This document shows, one piece after another, positions 1 to 5,735 of a stretch of DNA of 6,442 nucleotides. The notes under the pieces were generated by a model. That model was not told the origin of the DNA, made no database searches, and was given only the letters and a program-made list of their open reading frames with translations. The stretch spans positions 1 through 6,442 of the forward strand of contig CAZSFA010000158.1 of the NCBI GenBank assembly GCA_964606055.1. Reading direction: 5' to 3'. Made by a program: the position numbers and the translations under genes. Positions within the stretch are counted from its first letter, which is position 1; the number at the start of each line of letters is the position of its first letter. Source of the DNA: Roseitalea sp964606055 (lineage in GTDB: Bacteria; Pseudomonadota; Alphaproteobacteria; Rhizobiales; Rhizobiaceae).

Positions 1-900
1 GTTTCGATGATCATGATCGGCATCTCGATGCTGGCGCTTCTGGCGCAGCGCCGGATCCTGGCGCGTCGCCGCTATGCCAGCAGCCTGACCAACCTGCCGG
101 TCAAGACCCGCCTCACCGGCTGGCGCAACATCGCCGTTCACGCCTTTTGCCACGGTGTGGTGCTGATCGCGATGGTTCCCAATCTGGTCGTCGTCTACAC
201 CTCGTTCCTGAAAACGAACGGCCCCGTGTTCGTCGGTGGGTTCGGCCTTGAGAGCTATGACCGCATCTGGCGCGTCGCACCCGAGGCGATCGGCAACAGC
301 TTCCTGTTCGCGACATCGGCGGTCGTGCTGATCACGATCTTCTCCGCCCTGATCAGCTACGTCATTGTCCGGCGTGAAACCAAGGCATCGGGCGCCATCG
401 ATTTCCTGATGATGGTGCCATACCTCATTCCCGGCGTCGTCATGGCGATCGGCTTCGTCACGACGTTTCGTACCGGCATCTTCAGCGGCATGGGCGCCGC
501 CTGGCTGCTGATCCTGCTCTATTTCATCCGCCGGCTGCCCTATGGCGTCCGCTCCACCACATCGAACCTGCGACAGGTCAAGCCGTCGATGGAGGAGGCC
601 GCCATCAACCTTGGCGCGCCGCCCCTGACCGCCTTCCTGAAGGTGACCGTGCCGCTGATCCTGCCCGGGCTGATCGTCGGGTCGCTGATGAGCTTCATCA
701 CCGCCATCAATGAACTGTCCGGCACGCTGATCCTTTATGATTCGGGCACGCTCACCATGCCGGTGTCGATCTATCTTGCCGTGCTCGACGGCGAGTTCGG
801 CCTTGCGGCGGCATTCTCCACGGTTCTGCTCCTGTGTACGGGTGTCTGCGTCTACGCGGTCTTTCGCTTCACCGAGAACCGGGACTCCGCCTTCCTCTGA
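1..900 (+). CDS. ABC importer permease, FbpB/AfuB-like, C-terminal half (partial at left edge)
   Basis: Inner-membrane permease subunit of a binding-protein-dependent importer. The frame is open to base 1, and the first ATG (7) lies in what looks like the last helix of a preceding domain followed by a basic linker (QRRILARRRYA). The visible part is therefore taken as the second half of a fused two-domain permease, whose full length in this family is usually about 550-700 residues. Counting from the ATG at 7, hydrophobic helices lie near 44-67, 98-120, 130-152, 160-175, 215-240 and 263-285. The cytoplasmic EAA loop that docks the ATPase is clear at about 195-220, with E197-A198-A199, G203 and a following ILPG. 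Fused permeases of this kind serve Fe(III), 2-aminoethylphosphonate and similar substrates in alphaproteobacteria. The binding protein and ATPase are not in the window, so the substrate is unknown. It is probably co-transcribed with the phosphatase gene 8 bases downstream. Confidence 0.88.
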   Translation, partial: VSMIMIGISMLALLAQRRILARRRYASSLTNLPVKTRLTGWRNIAVHAFCHGVVLIAMVPNLVVVYTSFLKTNGPVFVGGFGLESYDRIWRVAPEAIGNSFLFATSAVVLITIFSALISYVIVRRETKASGAIDFLMMVPYLIPGVVMAIGFVTTFRTGIFSGMGAAWLLILLYFIRRLPYGVRSTTSNLRQVKPSMEEAAINLGAPPLTAFLKVTVPLILPGLIVGSLMSFITAINELSGTLILYDSGTLTMPVSIYLAVLDGEFGLAAAFSTVLLLCTGVCVYAVFRFTENRDSAFL

Positions 901-908
901 GGCCGCGT

Positions 909-1859
909 ATGCGCATAGAACTGTTCAACCGCTCCAAGTACCGCGACGGCTCGGCGCCCGGCGACGATGTCCCGCTTGTCGTTCCCGGCGCGGTCTACGG
1001 CATCTTCGACGGGGCGACCGACCCGCGCGGCGCCCTTGTCGAAGGCGTGCCGGCCGGGCGGCTGGCCGCGCTGGTCGTTGCCGCCGAGATGGCGTCACTG
1101 GCCGCCGATCCGGCGGTCGCGACCATGGCCGGCAGCCGCATCGTTGGCCGGTTGGCCGCCGCGCTGAAGGAAAGGACCGATCCGCTCGATCTGGCCATAC
1201 CGCCGTCGACGACGCTTGCCGTGGCGCTCGACTGCGGCGACAACTGGCGGTTTCTGCTGCTTGGCGACAGCGGCATCCGGCTCAACGGCCATGAGGTCCA
1301 TCGCCACGACAAGATCATCGACACGGTCTCGGCCACTGCGCGCGTTGCGACCTTCAACGACCTGCGCTCCCGATGGGACGACGTTGACGACGTCGAGCAC
1401 ACGGCCCGGATGAGCATTTTCCTGGGGTTTGAAAACGCGATCGGCGAGGGCACGCTGTCGGCGCAACAGGCGCAGGCCATCATCGACAAGACGATCGAGA
1501 CGACCGGCCTTCACGATTGGTCCGATACCATTGCCAAGTTCCTGATGGGCGGCGTCCAGACCCAGCACCTGTTCGGCAATGCCGCCGGCAACCCCTTGTG
1601 TTTCGACACCATGAACGGCACGACGCCGAAGCTCGGCGAACTGGCCGACTTCGTGCGCGCCAAGTCCGCCGTCGAGACCATCGAGATCTTCTCCGACGGT
1701 TATGCCAACTTGCCCGACGCCGCGTCCGTACCCGCCTGGGAGAAAGCGTTCGATGCCGCGGAGGCGATCGACTATCACAAGATCGGCGCGTTCGCGACGG
1801 TCAAGGGATCGACGCGCAGCGAGTACTTCGACGACAGGACGGTCTTGATCCTGGCATGA
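909..1859 (+). CDS. PP2C-family Ser/Thr protein phosphatase, stand-alone
   Basis: Predicted metal-dependent (Mn/Mg) cytoplasmic phosphatase of 316 residues that would remove phosphate from Ser/Thr in proteins. The PP2C landmarks appear in order: FDG with D34-G35; a TT-containing strand followed by GDSG at 119-122; SDG at 262-264 after a hydrophobic strand (IEIF); and DDRT at 308-311 near the C-terminus. The Asp residues of DG, SDG and DD match the metal ligands of the family. The segment between GDSG and SDG (about 125-255) is poorly conserved and rich in helix-forming sequence, and I see no transmembrane segment or extra domain. The ATG at 909 is chosen because TGAGG at 898-902 is a ribosome site six bases upstream. 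The same frame is open back to 834, but that part overlaps the permease. The gene sits 8 bases after the permease stop and 18 before the next gene, which suggests one operon. No partner kinase is visible. The family call is strong; the target protein is unknown. Confidence 0.82.
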   Translation: MRIELFNRSKYRDGSAPGDDVPLVVPGAVYGIFDGATDPRGALVEGVPAGRLAALVVAAEMASLAADPAVATMAGSRIVGRLAAALKERTDPLDLAIPPSTTLAVALDCGDNWRFLLLGDSGIRLNGHEVHRHDKIIDTVSATARVATFNDLRSRWDDVDDVEHTARMSIFLGFENAIGEGTLSAQQAQAIIDKTIETTGLHDWSDTIAKFLMGGVQTQHLFGNAAGNPLCFDTMNGTTPKLGELADFVRAKSAVETIEIFSDGYANLPDAASVPAWEKAFDAAEAIDYHKIGAFATVKGSTRSEYFDDRTVLILA

Positions 1860-1877
1860 GGGAAGGCAGGTCCGGGC

Positions 1878-2516
1878 ATGGACGCAGACCTCGCACAGGC
1901 GGCCAGAACCCTCTGGGCCTTTCATTGCGTCCATGACGAACCGGCTGCCGCCGACGTCATCATCGGGCTTGGCTCCTATGATGATCGCGTGGCCGTGCGC
2001 TGCTCAGATCTCTTCCACGCCGGGCTTGCGCCGAAGATCATCTTCACCGGGGCATCGGGCAACTGGACCAAGGCGCTGTTTCCGGACGGCGAGGCACGGG
2101 CCTTCGCAAGGATCGCACAGCATAGGGGCGTGCCGCTCAAGGCGATCGCTGTGGAGCCGCGCGCGACGCATATCGGGGAGAACATCCGGTTCAGCGCCGC
2201 GATGGTCCCGCACGCGCGCAGTGCCATCCTCGTCACCAAGCCACAGACGCAAATGCGCTGTCAGGCGACGGTGCGCAGGCAATGGCCCGCCGTGGACGCA
2301 ACGGTAACCGCCCCGATGACGGCTTATGGGCATCAGCCCCTGCCCCATCACGACGAACGCGCGCTGATCTGCGAGATGGTCGGCGATCTGGAGCGGATGC
2401 GATCTTACCCGGATCGTGGTTTCCAGATGGCCGTGGACATCCCGCCCGAGGTCATGGGCGCGTTTCGGCGTCTGGTCGACGCCGGCTTCGTCGATCACCT
2501 GCAAGGCACGACCTGA
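1878..2516 (+). CDS. YdcF/DUF218-family protein (ElyC/SanA/YdcF superfamily)
   Basis: Protein of 212 residues with the DUF218 fold pattern: a first strand ending in a Gly-rich turn (VIIGLGS, 27-33), a second strand ending in IIFTGASG (about 54-61), conserved E72 within DGEARAF, a GVP turn, the ThxGEN element at T97-E101-N102, and a strand plus loop ILVTKPQTQMR leading to a basic helix and QWP. The KPxxxMR plus QWP form resembles YdcF rather than the membrane-anchored SanA/ElyC branch. No signal peptide or membrane helix is visible at the N-terminus, so it is likely cytoplasmic. E. coli YdcF has been reported to bind S-adenosylmethionine, but no enzymatic role is established for the family. 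The ATG at 1878 follows AGG at 1868-1870 with suitable spacing. It is the last gene of the permease-phosphatase run and presumably shares its transcript. A role beside the importer is inferred only from position. Confidence 0.82.
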   Translation: MDADLAQAARTLWAFHCVHDEPAAADVIIGLGSYDDRVAVRCSDLFHAGLAPKIIFTGASGNWTKALFPDGEARAFARIAQHRGVPLKAIAVEPRATHIGENIRFSAAMVPHARSAILVTKPQTQMRCQATVRRQWPAVDATVTAPMTAYGHQPLPHHDERALICEMVGDLERMRSYPDRGFQMAVDIPPEVMGAFRRLVDAGFVDHLQGTT

Positions 2517-2518
2517 CG

Positions 2519-2542
2519 CGAACAAAGGCACATGTGCGTTCG
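2519..2542 (+). other. Palindromic stem-loop just after the YdcF-family stop codon
   Basis: Directly after the stop codon at 2514-2516 there is a perfect 10-base palindrome, GCACATGTGC (2528-2537). It is flanked by a second inverted pair, CGAAC (2519-2523) and GTTCG (2538-2542), with four unpaired bases on the left side. Its position suits 3'-end protection or a weak terminator for the upstream operon. No T-run follows, so it is not a standard intrinsic terminator. The rest of the 2517-2719 gap shows no ORF worth calling and no clear promoter. Confidence 0.35.
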
Positions 2543-2706
2543 GTCGGTTCCAATTGCGCTTGTGCGCGAACGGGTTGGGCACTACCATGGCGGCAGGCCG
2601 TTGAGGCGGCCGCCCGGTCCGCGGAAAGCCGTCATCGGCGCCTCCTTGTTTGATGACCGGAACCACATCGGTTTTCTCAGCCCGTCTTAGCGGACCATCG
2701 GGCAAT

Positions 2707-2712
2707 GGAGGG
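2707..2712 (+). promoter_or_regulatory. Ribosome binding site that fixes the ankyrin gene start
   Basis: GGAGGG lies seven bases before the ATG at 2720. An in-frame ATG at 2705 overlaps this site and has no Shine-Dalgarno sequence of its own, so the downstream ATG is preferred. Confidence 0.8.
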
Positions 2713-2719
2713 AAACCCG

Positions 2720-4261
2720 ATGACCAAGTCTCTCGATCAACTGCGCCGTGACGCCAAGGCCTTGTGCAAAGCGCTTGCCGCCGGCGACCGCGGCGCGCAA
2801 CTGCGTGTCCAGGGCATTGTCGCCGATCCGAAAGGCGGCGACTACAAGCACGCCGATTGCCTGCATGTCATTGCACGTGAAACAGGCTATGCCACCTGGC
2901 CCGCGCTGAAACTTGCCGTGGAATCCCAGGGCATGGACCGCGCCCAGAAGCAGGGCCGGTTGCGCTGGGCACTGTTCAATGGCGCGCACGAAACCGTCAC
3001 CCATCTCCTGGCGACCGATCCTGATCTCGCCGCCGGCCAGGTTCCGTTGCTGGTCGCGCTCTACGATGTGGAGGCGATGCGCGAAATCCTGTCGAGGGAC
3101 CCGGAGGCCGCAACGCGCGACGATCCGCCCCGGCGTCCCATGTGCCATCTTGCGTTCTCAAAGCACATCAAGGCCGCTCCGGAGAAGGAAGCGGACATGC
3201 TCGCCATGGCTGCGCTGCTGGTCGCACACGGGGCCGATGTCAACGACAGCTTCTCTTTTGATCCCGGCAGCGAGCATCGCCTGTCTGCGCTCTACGGCGC
3301 CGTCGGTCACGCCGACAACATGGCGCTCGCCCAATGGCTGCTTGAGCACGGCGCCGATCCGAACGACGACGAGTCGCTCTACCATTCAACCGAACTGGGC
3401 CACACCGACGGGCTCCGGTTGCTTCTGGCCCATGGCGCCAAACCCGAGGGCACCAACGCGCTGCTGCGTGCCATCGACTTCGACAACATCGAGGCGGTTC
3501 GCCTTCTGTTGGAAGGCGGCGCCGACCCCAATGAAGGCATCGCCCCGCATCCATCCGGCGAACCATCTCTGGTGATCCCGGCCTTGCATCAGGCGGCACG
3601 GCGATTGGCGTCCGGTGAACTCGCCCAGCTCCTGCTGGACCACGGTGCAGACGCCGGCGCCGCAAGCCACGGCCACACTCCCTACGCCTTCGCCCGGATC
3701 TTCGGAAATCGGGACGTCGCCGAGACGCTGGAGCGGGCGGGGGCCGCAGGGCAACTGTCGCCTGTCGAGGCGCTGCTCGCCCGAGCCGCCGACGACAAGG
3801 TGGGGCCGGGCGACCTCATCGACATGGCCCAGGTCTCAGATGAGATGAAGTTCCTCTTGTGCCGCCTCGTTTGGCGGGAGGGCACGCTCCCGCATATGCA
3901 GCGTCTGGTCGCGATGGGCTTCGACTCCAACCTCGCCGATGAGATGGGCATGCCGCCACTTCATCTGGCGGGTTGGGAGGGAATGCCGGACGTCATGGCC
4001 TTCTTTCTTGGGCTGGCTCCCGATCTCGGTCACACCAACGCCTATGGTGGCACGCTCTTGTCGACCATCATGCATGGTTCGGAAAACTGCCCACAAAGGG
4101 CATTGCGCCGCCACATCGAGTGCGCCCGGATCGCTCTTCACCACGGCGTGGCGCTGCCGAGAAAAGCGCCACAGTCTGCGACGGTGCCTGAGATGTCCGA
4201 GTTCCTCGCCGACTGGGCCGAGACCCATCCGGGCCAGGTGGTGGAGCACGGCGTGACCTAA
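2720..4261 (+). CDS. Ankyrin-repeat protein with N-terminal cap domain
   Basis: Soluble protein of 513 residues, predicted to be a protein-binding scaffold with no catalytic motif that I can recognise. The N-terminal part (about 4-64) is not ankyrin. It has a charged helix (SLDQLRRDAKAL) followed by a segment around H44-K64 with H49-V50-I51-A52-R53-E54 and W60-P61-A62-L63-K64, a module often found before ankyrin repeats in proteobacterial proteins. Repeats run from about 80 to 345, with typical ends at HGADVN (170-175), HGADPN (210-215), HGAKPE (238-243), GGADPN (266-271) and HGADAG (308-313). A degenerate repeat containing PPLHLAGWEG starts near 412, and the stretch between 345 and 410 is too diverged to assign. 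No signal peptide or membrane helix is present. It stands alone: the upstream gene ends 203 bases away and the downstream gene converges on it. Its partner and function are unknown. Confidence 0.87.
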   Translation: MTKSLDQLRRDAKALCKALAAGDRGAQLRVQGIVADPKGGDYKHADCLHVIARETGYATWPALKLAVESQGMDRAQKQGRLRWALFNGAHETVTHLLATDPDLAAGQVPLLVALYDVEAMREILSRDPEAATRDDPPRRPMCHLAFSKHIKAAPEKEADMLAMAALLVAHGADVNDSFSFDPGSEHRLSALYGAVGHADNMALAQWLLEHGADPNDDESLYHSTELGHTDGLRLLLAHGAKPEGTNALLRAIDFDNIEAVRLLLEGGADPNEGIAPHPSGEPSLVIPALHQAARRLASGELAQLLLDHGADAGAASHGHTPYAFARIFGNRDVAETLERAGAAGQLSPVEALLARAADDKVGPGDLIDMAQVSDEMKFLLCRLVWREGTLPHMQRLVAMGFDSNLADEMGMPPLHLAGWEGMPDVMAFFLGLAPDLGHTNAYGGTLLSTIMHGSENCPQRALRRHIECARIALHHGVALPRKAPQSATVPEMSEFLADWAETHPGQVVEHGVT

Positions 4262-4301
4262 TCGGCAGCGCCTGGGCCGGCCCGTGAACCGTGACCGGGA
4301 T

Positions 4302-4320
4302 TTGTCGCCGAATGCGGCAA
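4302..4320. other. Weak stem-loop in the convergent gap
   Basis: TTGTCGC (4302-4308) can pair with GCGGCAA (4314-4320), seven pairs including one G-U, around a five-base loop. It lies in the 90-base gap where the ankyrin gene and the ROK gene meet tail to tail, so a shared terminator would be expected here. No T-run follows on either strand, so an intrinsic terminator is not supported and Rho-dependent ending is equally possible. A perfect palindrome GGGCCGGCCC lies nearby at 4274-4283. Confidence 0.25.
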
Positions 4321-4351
4321 GCATCACGGGTCGGCAACTCGGCAGCAAACG

Positions 4352-5551
4352 CTACGCTTCGACCAGGTATTTGCGTGACAAAGGCAGGCTTGCGGCGCCG
4401 AGCGCCCGCGCGTCGGGACCGACCACACCCTCCACGACGGCGGGGCGCTGAAGCCCGGTCATGTCGAAATCGGACAGTTCGGCCTGCACGGCCGCGACAA
4501 GCCGGCGCCTGACGGTCGCAGGCAGCCAGCCGTCGATCTTGACGCATTCGAAGTCGACGACACTGCAGGCCGAGACGATCGCGTGCGACAGGCCCTTGGC
4601 CGCATCCTTGATCCACGGACCCAGGATCGCTTCCGGGAAATCCCAATCGGCGGCCGGCTCCCACAGGAAGCCGGCGTCGTGGCCGGCCGCCTTCAGACGC
4701 TCCTCTACGATGTAGAGACTGGCCACATCGATCAACGGCTGGATCCGTCCCTTGCCGTCCAGCACCGGCAGCGGTCCCAGCGCACCGGCATTGCCGCGCC
4801 CCGAAAAGATCTGTCCGTTCAGGACGATTCCGCCACCGACGAAGAAGCCGATGTAAAAGTAGAGGAAGTCCCTCGGCCCTGCGGGCGGGCCAAACACCAG
4901 TTCGGCGCCACACGCGGCGGTGGCGTCGTTCTGCAGCAAGACCGGCATGTCCCGGCCGCTTGCCAACGCGGCACGGATGTCGGTGTGGCGCCAATGCGCC
5001 ATCTGCTCGGCGGGCACGTTCAGGGTCTGTGCCCAGTCCCACAGGAAGAATGGCATGGCGATGCCGATCCCGGCAACGCGCCGGCGGTCCGCGCGTGGCA
5101 GCGCGTGCACAAGCGCCTCGATGCCGGTTTCGGCGAACTCGAGAGCGGCATCCGGTGTCGGATATGGATGAGTCTGCCGGCGCCGGTCGCGCACCGCGCC
5201 CAGAAAATCGGTCAGCACCAGTTCGGAGCTTCGTCGGCCGATCTTCAGTCCCAGGAAATAGGCGCCATCGGGGTTGAGCCGCATCGGAACCGATGGCTGC
5301 CCCACCTTGCCACGGATCGGTTTGCCGCGCAGCAGCAGGCCGTCCTGTTCCAACTGCCGCACGATGACCGAGACAGTCTGCGCCGAAAGGCCGGTGATGC
5401 GCGCGATCGCGGACTTGGCCAGGTGTTTCTGCTGGCGCACCAGCGACAGCACGAGCCGCTCGTTGTGGGCGCGCATACCACTCTGGTTGGTGCCGCGCAC
5501 CTCGGACACCGGGTCTGCCGTGGTCGTTTCCGGCGTCGCGTTCTCCACCAA
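4352..5551 (-). CDS. frcR: ROK-family transcriptional regulator, FrcR-like
   Basis: Predicted sugar-responsive DNA-binding repressor of 399 residues. Counting from the TTG at 5551, a winged helix-turn-helix spans about 30-92, with the recognition region near S47-L67 (AIARITGLSAQTVSVIVRQL) and a Gly-rich wing at 81-90 (GKVGQPSVPM). A ROK sugar-kinase-like domain fills the rest: GIGIAMP at 160-166, LQNDATAACGAE at 205-216 with D208 at the usual catalytic Asp, and the Gly triplet 238-240. The family's GELGH element reads GALGP (255-259), and the usual CxCGxxGC zinc motif is absent, which argues for a sensor rather than a kinase. TTG at 5551 is chosen because AGGAGG lies nine bases upstream. The frame stays open to 5602, but that would place the start inside the operator dyad. 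The gene is divergent from the sugar-binding protein gene and likely controls it and itself. The family call is firm; the symbol rests on context and remembered similarity. Confidence 0.85.
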   Translation of the reverse strand: MVENATPETTTADPVSEVRGTNQSGMRAHNERLVLSLVRQQKHLAKSAIARITGLSAQTVSVIVRQLEQDGLLLRGKPIRGKVGQPSVPMRLNPDGAYFLGLKIGRRSSELVLTDFLGAVRDRRRQTHPYPTPDAALEFAETGIEALVHALPRADRRRVAGIGIAMPFFLWDWAQTLNVPAEQMAHWRHTDIRAALASGRDMPVLLQNDATAACGAELVFGPPAGPRDFLYFYIGFFVGGGIVLNGQIFSGRGNAGALGPLPVLDGKGRIQPLIDVASLYIVEERLKAAGHDAGFLWEPAADWDFPEAILGPWIKDAAKGLSHAIVSACSVVDFECVKIDGWLPATVRRRLVAAVQAELSDFDMTGLQRPAVVEGVVGPDARALGAASLPLSRKYLVEA

Positions 5552-5560
5552 ATCTGCCGC

Positions 5561-5566
5561 CCTCCT
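5561..5566 (-). promoter_or_regulatory. Ribosome binding site for the ROK regulator
   Basis: On the - strand AGGAGG is a full Shine-Dalgarno match, nine bases before the TTG at 5551 and twelve before a GTG at 5548. It supports a start here rather than at the far upstream TTG at 5602. Confidence 0.65.
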
Positions 5567-5594
5567 GGTCCCCAAACTGTGGGAAGGGCGGTGA

Positions 5595-5634
5595 CCTGTC
5601 AATAATAATTCACTGTGATTTATTTATTGACAGG
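5595..5634. promoter_or_regulatory. Nested dyad operator/promoter between the divergent ROK and sugar-binding genes
   Basis: Two exact 11-base arms, CCTGTCAATAA (5595-5605) and TTATTGACAGG (5624-5634), are inverted around an 18-base spacer. Inside them sits a second dyad at 5604-5624, a 21-base palindrome centred on T5614 with nine of ten pairs matching and a core of TCAC-T-GTGA. The block is strikingly AT-rich for this DNA. Each outer arm contains a TTGACA hexamer like a sigma-70 -35 box: 5627-5632 points toward the sugar-binding gene and 5602-5597 points toward the ROK gene. No strong -10 box is seen for either, so the promoter assignment is tentative. The most likely ligand is the adjacent ROK regulator, which would cover both -35 regions. 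Confidence 0.72.
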
Positions 5635-5695
5635 CACCCGTGAACGCTGTGAAGGTGTCGATCAGGGTGGATGGCCCATCGGCGTTTGTCCGCCC

Positions 5696-5715
5696 GGCTG
5701 CCCGAAGGGCAGGCC
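5696..5715 (+). other. Stem-loop in the leader of the sugar-binding protein gene
   Basis: CTGCCC (5698-5703) pairs exactly with GGGCAG (5707-5712) around a GAA loop, and two more G-C pairs can form after a one-base bulge. It ends nine bases before the Shine-Dalgarno sequence at 5724-5730. If transcribed, it would sit just upstream of the ribosome site without covering it. No T-run follows. It may stabilise the 5' end or be incidental in GC-rich sequence. Confidence 0.35.
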
Positions 5716-5723
5716 AAACCACG

Positions 5724-5730
5724 GGAGGAG
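5724..5730 (+). promoter_or_regulatory. Strong ribosome binding site that decides a TTG start
   Basis: GGAGGAG, a near-ideal Shine-Dalgarno sequence, lies five bases before the TTG at 5736. The first in-frame ATG (5784) lies inside the signal peptide and lacks such a site. Confidence 0.78.
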
Positions 5731-5735
5731 TTACC

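Noticed and set aside
7..900. Permease as a complete 297-residue single-domain protein
   Set aside because: The frame is open to the window edge, and the first 20 residues look like the end of a helix plus an inter-domain linker of a fused permease. The left part is outside the window, so it is called partial and not truncated.
834..908. Upstream extension of the phosphatase frame
   Set aside because: It overlaps the end of the permease, has no ribosome site, and adds Arg/Leu-rich residues unlike a PP2C N-terminus.
1095..1934. Long open frame on the - strand (279 codons) opposite the phosphatase gene
   Set aside because: It is the antisense shadow of a GC-rich gene with clear PP2C motifs. 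It is Arg/Gly/Val-rich, matches no family, and crosses into the next gene.
2570..2600. Possible sigma-54 promoter around TTGGGCAC
   Set aside because: The GC element is not matched by a TTGC-type -12 element at the required spacing.
2004..2705. Open frame on the - strand (233 codons) opposite the YdcF-family gene
   Set aside because: The + strand carries the DUF218 motifs. The - frame is low-complexity in character and has no convincing ribosome site.
4274..4283. Perfect palindrome GGGCCGGCCC in the convergent gap
   Set aside because: It is low complexity in a GC-rich genome, has no loop for an RNA hairpin and no T-run, so there is no evidence of terminator function.
4583..5605. Open frame on the + strand (340 codons) across the ROK gene
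   Set aside because: The - strand shows the full wHTH and ROK motifs. This frame has Gln/Arg/His-rich shadow composition and runs into the operator.
5670..5680. GATGG-C-CCATC dyad in the leader of the sugar-binding gene
   Set aside because: Short arms with a one-base centre cannot form an RNA hairpin, and in this GC-rich DNA such a match is plausible by chance.
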